Positions 32,143 through 39,436 of a stretch of DNA of 41,653 nt are shown piece after piece. Under the pieces are notes generated by a model that saw only the letters and a program-made list of their open reading frames with translations, searched no databases and was not told the origin of the DNA. The DNA is from Alphaproteobacteria bacterium 65-37 (GTDB taxonomy: Bacteria; Pseudomonadota; Alphaproteobacteria; Reyranellales; Reyranellaceae). Every line of letters starts with the position of its first letter. Position 1 is the stretch's first letter. A program made the translations under genes and the position numbers. The stretch is taken from the NCBI GenBank assembly GCA_001897995.1, contig MKRV01000253.1:1164-42816 (forward strand). Reading direction: 5' to 3'.

Positions 32143-33161
32143 CCCGGGAGAATAGCCGAGACCGGCCGCTGCGGAGAAGATAGGGCGCGATGCCGCACGA
32201 CGATCAATGTCGTCAGCAGGAGAACCGCGCCGGCCTGATGTGCAGTGGCGATGCCAATATTTACCCCGGATAGGATCGTGGCTATTCCGAGGCCGAGCTG
32301 CAGGAACGCCATCAGCGCTGCCGCCAGGGTCTCGCTACGCGGTGTCCGCCAGGCCATCACCCAGACGCCCAGCACGAGGAGCTTGGCCAGCCAGCGATGG
32401 ACGAACTGGATGGTCGTGCCATTCTCGAAGAAGTTGATCCACCACGGCGAAAGATCGAACAGGCCGGGCGGGATCCAGTGGCCCGACATGGTGGGGAAGG
32501 TGTTGTGGGCGCTGCCGGCACGCAGACCTGCCATCAAGGCGCCCCAGGTCAGGACAACCAGCAGGAAGCCGATCAATGCCGTTGCCTTCCGACGTGTCCG
32601 CGGATCGTCGCGTCGCGCCGCCTGCGGACCCAGTTCCAGGATCAACCAGACTGTGTAGGCATAGAGGACGATCGCGAGCAGCAGGTGGGCGGCCAGGCGA
32701 TAGTGGCTGACCGACGGCCGGTCGACGAGACCCGACGCCACCATGGCCCAACCCATCGCACCCTGCAGGCCACCCAGTATCAGCAGCGCGAGCAGCCGCG
32801 GCTTCAGGTGCTGATTGAGGGCGCCGCGCCACCAGAACCAGGCGAGCGGCAGGGCGAAGACGACGCCGATCAGGCGGCCCCACAGGCGATGGATAAACTC
32901 GAGCCAGAAGATCTCCTTGAATTCGGCGACGGTGAACGAATGGTTCACCAGACGCCCCTGCGGCGAGGCGAGATACTTCTGCAGCTCGGCCTGCCAGGCG
33001 GCATCCGACAGTGGCGGCAGCCAGCCGGTGACCGGTCGCCATTCGACCATCGACAGGCCCGATTCGGTGAGACGTGTCAGGGCGCCGATCACGATCATGA
33101 AGAAGATCATCGCCGCGACGACGATCAGCCAAATACGCACGGAAGGAGAAACAGGCTGCAT
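32139..33161 (-). CDS. ctaA: Heme A synthase (COX15/CtaA)
   Basis: A 340-residue integral membrane enzyme oxidising heme O to heme A for cytochrome aa3 oxidase. It has about eight transmembrane helices. The first is IWLIVVAAMIFFMIVIGALT, followed directly by the conserved RLTESGLSMVEWRPVTG in the loop (split across residues 30-46). Heme-ligand His lie in FIHRLWGR, HYRLAAHL, FVHRWLAK and TAHQAG. The absence of a Cys pair in the first loop matches the alphaproteobacterial/mitochondrial type rather than the Bacillus type. Its stop overlaps the next ATG by 4 bases (32139-32142). Confidence 0.93.
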   Translation of the reverse strand: MQPVSPSVRIWLIVVAAMIFFMIVIGALTRLTESGLSMVEWRPVTGWLPPLSDAAWQAELQKYLASPQGRLVNHSFTVAEFKEIFWLEFIHRLWGRLIGVVFALPLAWFWWRGALNQHLKPRLLALLILGGLQGAMGWAMVASGLVDRPSVSHYRLAAHLLLAIVLYAYTVWLILELGPQAARRDDPRTRRKATALIGFLLVVLTWGALMAGLRAGSAHNTFPTMSGHWIPPGLFDLSPWWINFFENGTTIQFVHRWLAKLLVLGVWVMAWRTPRSETLAAALMAFLQLGLGIATILSGVNIGIATAHQAGAVLLLTTLIVVRHRALSSPQRPVSAILPG

Positions 33162-33268
33162 CGGGGCAGACCATGCGTGAAGCCGGCGGAGTCGTCATCT
33201 GGCATTAATGTCGCTAATCGGCGGCATGACTTGCGATGCCTTGCGCTTCTGGGGCACCTTGTCTAACG

Positions 33269-33282
33269 GTTCGTGCACGAAC
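33269..33282. promoter_or_regulatory. Perfect 14-bp palindrome upstream of the fusion flavoprotein, candidate operator
   Basis: GTTCGTGCACGAAC is a complete palindrome in the 153-base gap between the ctaA start and the ATG at 33315. It ends 32 bases before that ATG, a usual place for an operator. It overlaps a possible GTG start at 33273, which argues that the real start is 33315. The cognate regulator is not known. Confidence 0.5.
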
Positions 33283-33314
33283 TGTTTTCCCTCGCCCTAT
33301 TCGGATATCCAGGA

Positions 33315-36300
33315 ATGATCGCGTCCCCGCTGGCCCCGCCGGTCACCTTCGGGCTCAGCTTCAACGACTTCTACGACCGCGAGGGACTGAGCCGTCTCGA
33401 TGCCGCGTTCGTCGCCTGGCTGAAAGATGCCAATGTCGATGCCCACGCCCGGCTGATGACGGCCCGTGCCGCGCCCGAGGCGTTGGCCGCCAAGGACGAG
33501 TCCAATCTGCTGATCGATCTGGCGCGGCCGCTCGAGGATTTCGTCGGCGCCCTGTTCGGGGTCGGCGGCGAGATCGCGGCCTTGCGTGGCCGCCACAGCC
33601 GGCTGGCGCCGCTGTATGACTGCAAGCGCCTGTTCGTGCAGCGCTATGTCACGCGGGCGATCAAGCCCGATGCCGCGGCTTCCCTCGACGGCGCTGCCGT
33701 CACCGCCCGACTCAAGCTGCCGGTCGCTTCAGGCGCGGGGCTGGAGGAATGGGAACTCGCTTTCGCGCTCGCCGTTCGCGACCTGGTCGGTGCGGAGTTC
33801 AAGGTCGAGACGCCGACGCCCGAGATCACGGCATTCGCCGAGTATGCCGCCTGGGCGCTGCACCATCCCGAGGGCAAGAAGCGCCATCACGAAGGGCCGC
33901 TCTTCAAGGTGCCGCACAAACTCGACTTCGAGCATCTGGTGCCGATCGAGACCGAGGTGGTCGACGGCGTCACACGCATGAAGTTGCCGAGGTCGATGCT
34001 GCGCCATCGCGAGGGCTTTGCCCTCACCGATCAGGGCTTCGATCTGGTTCGTGCCCTCGATCATGCGAACTACTGCATCTGGTGCCATAACCAGGGCAAG
34101 GACAGTTGCGCAAAGGGCCTCAAGGACCGCAAGACCGGCGCCTTCCAGAAATCACCATTCGGCGTGACCTTGGCGGGCTGTCCGCTCGAGGAAAAGATCT
34201 CGGAGATGAACCTCCTGAAGGCGGAGGGATTTTCCGTCGGGGCGCTCGCCATCGCTGCGGTCGACAATCCGTTGCTGGCGGCGACCGGGCACCGCATCTG
34301 CAACGACTGCATGAAGGCCTGCATCTATCAGAAGCAGGAGCCGGTCGACATCCCGCAGATCGAGACGCGCACCTTGAAGGACGTGCTGGCGCTGCCCTGG
34401 GGCTTCGAGATCTACTCGCTGCTGACGCGCTGGAATCCGCTCAATCTCCGTCGGCCGATTCCACGCCCGGCGACCGGCCGCACGGTGTTGATCGTCGGCC
34501 TCGGACCGGCAGGCTTCAACCTTGCTCATCATCTGATGAACGACGGCCACACAGTGGTCGGCATCGACGGCCTCAAGATCGAACCGCTGCCCGAAGCGCA
34601 GTCGGGCGTCGCCATGGACGGCACGCGGACCGGCTTCCAGGCGGTGAAGGACGTCGCCTCGCTGCGCGAAGATCTCGGTGAGCGGGCGATGGCCGGCTTC
34701 GGCGGTGTCGCCGAGTACGGCATCACCGTGCGCTGGGACAAGAACTACCTCAAGATGGTGCGTCTGCTCCTGGAGCGGCGTGCCGAATTCTCGATGTTCG
34801 GCGGTGTGCGCTTCGGCGGCACGGTGACGGTCGAGAGCGCCTTCGCCATGGGCTTCGATCACATCGCGCTCTGTGCCGGCGCCGGCAAGCCGACGGTGCT
34901 CGACCTGCCGAACGGGCTGGCACGCGGCGTACGCGCGGCGTCGGATTTCCTGATGGCCCTGCAGCTCACCGGTGCGGCCAAGAAGGAGTCGATCGCCAAT
35001 CTGCAGATCCGTTTGCCCGTGGTGGTGATCGGCGGTGGCCTCACCGCCATCGACACGGCGACCGAATCGCTCGCCTACTATCCGCTGCAGGTCGAGAAGT
35101 TCCTGGCGCGTCACGAAACCCTGGTCGCCGAGCGTGGCGACGCAGCGGTGCGGGCGAGCTGGAGCCCCGAAGAGGGCGAGATCGCCGACGAGTTCATCGC
35201 CCATGCCCAGGCGATACGCGCGGAGCGGGTTGCGGCCGCTCGCGACAACCGCGACCCCGAAATCGCCAGGCTGGTGAACGGCTGGGGCGGCGTGGCGCTG
35301 GTCTATCGCCGGCGCCTGATCGATTCGCCCTCCTACACCTTGAACCATGAGGAGGTGTTGAAGGCGCTCGAAGAGGATATCCGCTTCGTCGAAGGACTGT
35401 CGCCGGTGGCCGTCGAGATCGACGCGGCCGGCCAGGCCAGGGCGCTGAAGGTCGCGGGCGAGCAGGCTGGTACCAAGGTCGAGGCGACGTTGCCGGCGCG
35501 CACCATCCTGGTGGCGGCCGGCACGCAGCCCAACACGGTGCTGGCGCGCGAAGATGCAACGCACGCCTTCATCGACGGCAAGTATTTCCGCGCCCTCGAC
35601 GAGGACGGCAATCCGGCGACGCCCGAGCGCGTCGCCAAGCCCGCCGAGGTGCGGGTGCTGATGTATCGCCACTTCGACAATCGCTTCATGTCGTTCTTCG
35701 GCGACCTGCATCCGTCCTTCGCCGGCAACGTGGTGAAGGCGATGGGCGGTGCCAAGCAGGGCTATCCGGTCCTGACACGCGCCATGGCGGCTCTGCCGGC
35801 GCCGCGACGCAGCCCGGCCGAGATCCTGGACGAGGCCAATCGCCAGTGGCGCGCCCGTGTGGTTCATGTCGAGCGGCTCACGCCCACCATCGTGGAGGTC
35901 GTTGTCGAGGCGCCGGCGGCGGCACGGGGCTTCGAGCCCGGCCAGTTCTATCGCCTGCAGAACTACGAGGCGCGCTCGCTGCAGAGCGAAGGCACGCTGC
36001 TCACCATGGAGGGCCTGGCGCTGACCGGGGCCTGGGTCGACAAGGAGAAAGGCCTGCTCTCGCTGATTGCGCTCGAGATGGGCGGCTCGTCCGATCTCTG
36101 TGCGCTGTTGAAGCCGGGCGAGCCGGTGATCGTCATGGGACCGACCGGTGCGCCGACCGAGATCGAACCGGGCGAAACGGTGGTGCTGGTGGGCGGCGGG
36201 CTCGGCAATGCCGTGCTGTTCTCGATCGGTCAGGCTTTCCGCAAGGCCGGCAGCAAGGTGCTCTACTTCGCAGGCTACAAGCGCGTGATCGACCGCTACA

Positions 36301-36815
36301 AGGTCGAGGAGATTGAAGCGGCCGCCGACGTCGTGGTCTGGTGCTGCGACGAGGAGCCTGGCTTCGCGCCGGGCCGGCCACAGGACAAGGCGCTGGTCGC
36401 CAACATCGTGGAGGCGATGCGCCGCTACGCGTCAGGTGAGCTGGGTGATCAGCCGATTCCCTACGCTGCGGCCGACCGTATCGTGGCGATCGGTTCGGAC
36501 GGCATGATGAATGCCGTGCGACAGGCGCGGCACGGTGCGCTGAAGCCTTTCCTCAAGGCGGACCATCGGGCGCTGGGCTCCATCAACTCCCCCATGCAAT
36601 GCATGATGAAGGAGATCTGCGCCCAGTGCCTGCAGCTCCACAAGGATCCGGTCACCGGCAAGGAGAGCGTGGTGTTCTCCTGCTTCAATCAGGATCAGGA
36701 GCTCGACCAGGTCGACTTCGCAGGCCTGCGCCAGCGGCTGCGCCAAAACTCCGTGCAGGAGAAGATCGGCGCCCTCTGGATCGACCGCTCGCTGAGGAAG
36801 ATCGGCGCGAGATAG
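33315..36815 (+). CDS. GltD-like plus PyrK-like fusion flavoprotein (NfnBA-like)
   Basis: About 1166 residues from ATG 33315; residue numbers here are from the alternative GTG at 33273 (1180). Residues 1-260 are an unrecognised, mostly helical domain. Residues 265-350 resemble the Fe-S region of GltD/NfnB: Cys268, 271, 279 and 303 (GCPLEEKISEMN), then Cys343, 346 and 350. FAD-binding VLIVGLGPAGFNLAHHL is at 405-421 and a second nucleotide fold VVVIGGGLTAIDTATESL at 583-600. From 860 there is a ferredoxin-reductase/PyrK-like module with FEPGQFYRL, VVLVGGGLGNAVLFS and a terminal 2Fe-2S-like set Cys1110, 1116, 1119 and 1137. NfnAB and sulfide dehydrogenase use the same two modules as separate subunits. 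It probably moves electrons between NAD(P)H and ferredoxin; partner unknown. Confidence 0.8.
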   Translation: MIASPLAPPVTFGLSFNDFYDREGLSRLDAAFVAWLKDANVDAHARLMTARAAPEALAAKDESNLLIDLARPLEDFVGALFGVGGEIAALRGRHSRLAPLYDCKRLFVQRYVTRAIKPDAAASLDGAAVTARLKLPVASGAGLEEWELAFALAVRDLVGAEFKVETPTPEITAFAEYAAWALHHPEGKKRHHEGPLFKVPHKLDFEHLVPIETEVVDGVTRMKLPRSMLRHREGFALTDQGFDLVRALDHANYCIWCHNQGKDSCAKGLKDRKTGAFQKSPFGVTLAGCPLEEKISEMNLLKAEGFSVGALAIAAVDNPLLAATGHRICNDCMKACIYQKQEPVDIPQIETRTLKDVLALPWGFEIYSLLTRWNPLNLRRPIPRPATGRTVLIVGLGPAGFNLAHHLMNDGHTVVGIDGLKIEPLPEAQSGVAMDGTRTGFQAVKDVASLREDLGERAMAGFGGVAEYGITVRWDKNYLKMVRLLLERRAEFSMFGGVRFGGTVTVESAFAMGFDHIALCAGAGKPTVLDLPNGLARGVRAASDFLMALQLTGAAKKESIANLQIRLPVVVIGGGLTAIDTATESLAYYPLQVEKFLARHETLVAERGDAAVRASWSPEEGEIADEFIAHAQAIRAERVAAARDNRDPEIARLVNGWGGVALVYRRRLIDSPSYTLNHEEVLKALEEDIRFVEGLSPVAVEIDAAGQARALKVAGEQAGTKVEATLPARTILVAAGTQPNTVLAREDATHAFIDGKYFRALDEDGNPATPERVAKPAEVRVLMYRHFDNRFMSFFGDLHPSFAGNVVKAMGGAKQGYPVLTRAMAALPAPRRSPAEILDEANRQWRARVVHVERLTPTIVEVVVEAPAAARGFEPGQFYRLQNYEARSLQSEGTLLTMEGLALTGAWVDKEKGLLSLIALEMGGSSDLCALLKPGEPVIVMGPTGAPTEIEPGETVVLVGGGLGNAVLFSIGQAFRKAGSKVLYFAGYKRVIDRYKVEEIEAAADVVVWCCDEEPGFAPGRPQDKALVANIVEAMRRYASGELGDQPIPYAAADRIVAIGSDGMMNAVRQARHGALKPFLKADHRALGSINSPMQCMMKEICAQCLQLHKDPVTGKESVVFSCFNQDQELDQVDFAGLRQRLRQNSVQEKIGALWIDRSLRKIGAR

Positions 36816-36817
36816 CG

Positions 36818-37513
36818 CTACGGCGTTCGCACGAACCGGAACAGGACCTTCTCCTGGCTGTAGTAGCGCAGCTGGTCGACGATCTTGGGGAAATACTCGC
36901 TGCCCACCGTCACCGGCATGAAGGCGTCGAGGTCGAGCGGGCGGACGCCGACGGTGAAGCCCGCCTCGGAGAAAGCCTTGGAGACGCCGTCGAGCGAATG
37001 GTCGTAGATCGGGATCGACGAGGTCTCGCTGATCAGCTTGCGCCAGCGCGGCCATAGAACACTGTCCTTGTGACAGCCCATGGCGGCGATGTAGGCGCCA
37101 CCCGGCCGCAGGGCTGCCTTGATGTCGGCGGCATGCGCGGCGAGATCGGGCAGCAAGTAGAGCACTTCGTGGCTGAAGGCGAAGTCGAAGGGGCGGCTGA
37201 GCGCCGCGGCGCTGCTGCCCACCTTGTAGTCGATCGGCCGATGCCCCTTCAGCAGCTCGGCGCGCGCCACCGATTCGCGGGCAATGTCGATGCCGACTGC
37301 CGACCGGAAGGGATGCCGGTCATAGAGCATCCGCAGGAAGCCGCCCTGGTTGCAACCGTAGTCGAGGATGGTCGAGTCGCGCAGGTCGCCGTGAATGGCG
37401 ACATCGATCATGCGCCGCCAGATCGGTGCATGAGCTGCACCCATCGCCTCTTCGTCGGCCGGATTGCGGTTCCAGGTATGGATCGTGGAATAGGTGGGGA
37501 AGGGTCGTTGCAT
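36818..37513 (-). CDS. Class I SAM-dependent methyltransferase
   Basis: 231 residues. Motif I is ILDYGCNQGGFLRMLYDR, followed by the acidic end of strand 2 in AVGIDIARES, FDFAFSHEVLYLLPD (motif IV region) and ALRPGGAYIAAMG. The protein begins MQRPFPTYSTIHTWNRNP; ATG 37513 has an excellent AGGAGG 8 bases upstream, so the longer start at 37573 is rejected. Acceptor unknown. Its stop lies 2 bases from the stop of the convergent fusion flavoprotein. The MATE exporter lies directly upstream on the same strand (31-base gap). Confidence 0.85.
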   Translation of the reverse strand: MQRPFPTYSTIHTWNRNPADEEAMGAAHAPIWRRMIDVAIHGDLRDSTILDYGCNQGGFLRMLYDRHPFRSAVGIDIARESVARAELLKGHRPIDYKVGSSAAALSRPFDFAFSHEVLYLLPDLAAHAADIKAALRPGGAYIAAMGCHKDSVLWPRWRKLISETSSIPIYDHSLDGVSKAFSEAGFTVGVRPLDLDAFMPVTVGSEYFPKIVDQLRYYSQEKVLFRFVRTP

Positions 37514-37544
37514 CTCGCTTCCTCCTGTCAGGGAAGCGATCCTA

Positions 37545-38918
37545 TCACGCCCTCGCGCGCCAGGGATGCACAAGCAGCGGGCCGGCGATCAGACTTCCGA
37601 ACGTGATCATGCCGACGGCGATGGCGATGAAAACGCCCTGCAGGCCCCAGCCAAGGCTTTCGATCGCGAACCAGCCGCCGACTGTGGCGATACAGAGGCG
37701 GGCGATGCCGGCGAAGAACGGGGCGGTCATGCGGCCGGCGCCCTGGCTGGCAAAGGAGAGCGTCATGCCGACACCGAACAGGCAGTAGAACGGCGCTACG
37801 TGCGTCACGTAGGCGACGGTGGCGGCGACCACCTGCGGATCGCTGGTGAAGAGGCGCGCCCAGCCTTCGGGAAGGACGGCGACGATCCATCCGAACACGC
37901 CGATGCCGAGACCGGCTACCAGGCTGCCGGTCCAGGCGGCCCGCACGGCGCGACGCCAGTCGTTGGCGCCGGCCGCGACGCCGACCAGGGTGGTGAGGCC
38001 CGAGCCGATGCCGAAGGCGAGCGGCACCAGCATGAACTCCAGCCGCACGCCGATGCCGTAGCCGGCCAGCGCAGCAACGCCGAAGCGTCCGACAAGACCG
38101 GTCACCAGCATGGCGGTGAGGTTGGCCGTGAATGCCGAGAAGGAGGCGATCAGGCCGACGCGCAGGATGTCCCAGAAGAGGCGGCCTTGCAGGCGAAGGC
38201 CCGCCAAGGCCGGCACAAAGCCCAGCTTGCCGCTCCACAGTGCGCGGGCCTGCAGCAGCGCGGAGACCGCCGACGTCAGCAGCGAGGAGAGCGCCGGGCC
38301 GGCCATGCCGAGGCCCGGCCAGTCGCCCACGCCTAGTGCCAATACATAGGAGAGCGGCACCTGGGCGATCGAGGAGAAGAGCATGTAGCGGCCGGGCGTC
38401 GCGGCATCGCCGCCGCCACGCAACAGCGCCGACAGGAAGAAATTGGCCCAGATCAGCAACGCCCCGGAGAAGAGGACGTGGGAGTAGATCAGCGCGTGAT
38501 CGAGCGATCGGCCCTCGCCGCCCAGCAGGCGATAGAGCGTGGGCGCAACGGTCCAGGCGAGGAAGGTGAAGACGCAGGCCAGGACGGCGCCCAACGCCAG
38601 CGCATGCAACACCAGCGCGCGCGCATCTTCGTGTCGGCCGGCCCCCATGGCCCGCGCCATGGCAGCCGCGACGCCGCCGCCCATGCCGCCCGCCGCCATC
38701 ATGGTCATCATCATCATGAACGGAAAGACGAGGGCGAAACCCGCCAGCGCATCCGTACCCATCCGGCCGAAGATGAAGGTCTCGGCGATCGCCACGAAGG
38801 TCTGTGCGATCATCACGGCCGTGGTCGGCCCGGCGAGCTTCCACAGGCTGGAGCCGATCGGCGCGGTAAGGAGAGGGTGGGACAGGGGAGGGCTCCGAAT
38901 TAAGTGCATATGCACCAT
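37545..38918 (-). CDS. MATE family efflux transporter
   Basis: About 457 residues with 12 predicted transmembrane helices in two similar halves. MATE hallmarks are LTAPIGSSLWKLAGPTTAVM at the N-terminus, FALVFPFMMMMTMMAAGGMG in the first half and the matching LAGYGIGVRLEFMLVPLAFG with GSGLTTLVG in the second. It exports drugs or cationic metabolites using an ion gradient. The start is uncertain: ATG 38918 follows GGGGAG by 11 bases, ATG 38909 lies three codons later, and GTG 38948 would be longer. Divergent from the cupin gene. The following methyltransferase may be co-expressed. Confidence 0.88.
   Translation of the reverse strand: MVHMHLIRSPPLSHPLLTAPIGSSLWKLAGPTTAVMIAQTFVAIAETFIFGRMGTDALAGFALVFPFMMMMTMMAAGGMGGGVAAAMARAMGAGRHEDARALVLHALALGAVLACVFTFLAWTVAPTLYRLLGGEGRSLDHALIYSHVLFSGALLIWANFFLSALLRGGGDAATPGRYMLFSSIAQVPLSYVLALGVGDWPGLGMAGPALSSLLTSAVSALLQARALWSGKLGFVPALAGLRLQGRLFWDILRVGLIASFSAFTANLTAMLVTGLVGRFGVAALAGYGIGVRLEFMLVPLAFGIGSGLTTLVGVAAGANDWRRAVRAAWTGSLVAGLGIGVFGWIVAVLPEGWARLFTSDPQVVAATVAYVTHVAPFYCLFGVGMTLSFASQGAGRMTAPFFAGIARLCIATVGGWFAIESLGWGLQGVFIAIAVGMITFGSLIAGPLLVHPWRARA
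38904..38915. promoter_or_regulatory. Perfect 12-bp palindrome between MATE and cupin genes
   Basis: GTGCATATGCAC lies at the 5' edge of the MATE gene, 61 bases before the divergent cupin ATG. Self-complementary and more AT-rich than its surroundings, it could be an operator. It would also be read as the first codons of the MATE protein if translation starts at 38918 or 38909. Confidence 0.35.
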
Positions 38919-38976
38919 ATCAGGGCGCGCTCCCCTGTCACCTGACAAACCTTGTGGCTTTCATTAGCTTTTCGCC

Positions 38977-39285
38977 ATGACAGACAGCACGACAGGCAAG
39001 GACCGCCCGCTCGCCAAGCCCTCCGTCCAGGTCGAGAACGACCGGGTGATCGTCACCGAATGGCGTTTCCCGCCCGGCGGGCATACCGGCTGGCATCGTC
39101 ACAATCACGACTATGTCGTGGTGCCGATCACCAGTGGCGAGCTGCACATCTTCGACGGCAAGGCCACGGTGCCGGCACCTCTCAGGGCCGGGGTGTCCTA
39201 TGCCCGCCAGACCGGGGTCGAGCACGATGTCATCAACCCCAACGATTTCGAGTTCGTTTTCGTGGAAATCGAGCTCAAGGCCTGA
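38977..39285 (+). CDS. Small cupin-domain protein
   Basis: 102 residues forming one cupin barrel. The metal-binding motif 1 reads GGHTGWHRHNHDYVVVPITS, with two or three His (WHRHNHD) as ligands. The later motif 2 includes the His in GVEHDVINPNDFEFVFVE. Such single-domain cupins include isomerases, dioxygenases and sugar-binding proteins; no substrate can be read from the sequence. It is divergent from the MATE gene and is followed by the leader region of the helicase gene. Confidence 0.82.
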   Translation: MTDSTTGKDRPLAKPSVQVENDRVIVTEWRFPPGGHTGWHRHNHDYVVVPITSGELHIFDGKATVPAPLRAGVSYARQTGVEHDVINPNDFEFVFVEIELKA

Positions 39286-39318
39286 TCGGCCCGCGCGGCT
39301 GCCCCGCATCGGGTCGCA

Positions 39319-39347
39319 TTGACTTGGGGCCTTGCCGGGCTCATATG
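39319..39347 (+). promoter_or_regulatory. Candidate sigma70-type promoter for the helicase gene
   Basis: TTGACT (39319-39324), a 17-base spacer, then CATATG (39342-39347; three matches to TATAAT). It lies in the gap between the cupin and helicase genes and would give a leader of about 85 bases. Only the -35 element is strong. Confidence 0.35.
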
Positions 39348-39420
39348 GGGTCCGCCCAGCGGTCCGGCACGATCCATGAGCCCATAGGAGACCGCCCCAG
39401 AGTCCAGTGGAACATGGACT
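39337..39420 (+). promoter_or_regulatory. Structured leader upstream of the RhlE-type helicase gene
   Basis: Two inverted repeats lie in this 150-base gap: GGGCTCAT (39337-39344) with ATGAGCCC (39376-39383), and AGTCCA (39401-39406) with TGGACT (39415-39420). The second stem ends 16 bases before the helicase ATG. Two minimal reading frames, ATG at 39376 (three codons) and ATG at 39414 (two codons), lie inside. The long leader with hairpins near the ribosome site suggests post-transcriptional control, e.g. by temperature or the helicase itself. The first stem forms only if transcription starts before 39337. Confidence 0.35.
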
Positions 39421-39436
39421 AAGTTACGGAAAATAA

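Noticed and set aside
33273..33314. GTG start adding 14 residues to the fusion flavoprotein
   Set aside because: It lies inside the perfect palindrome and lacks a ribosome site; not excluded, so residue numbers are given from it.
36830..36841. GTTCGCACGAAC, resembling the palindrome at 33269
   Set aside because: It encodes the end of the methyltransferase (FVRTP) and its centre is not symmetric; probably coincidence.
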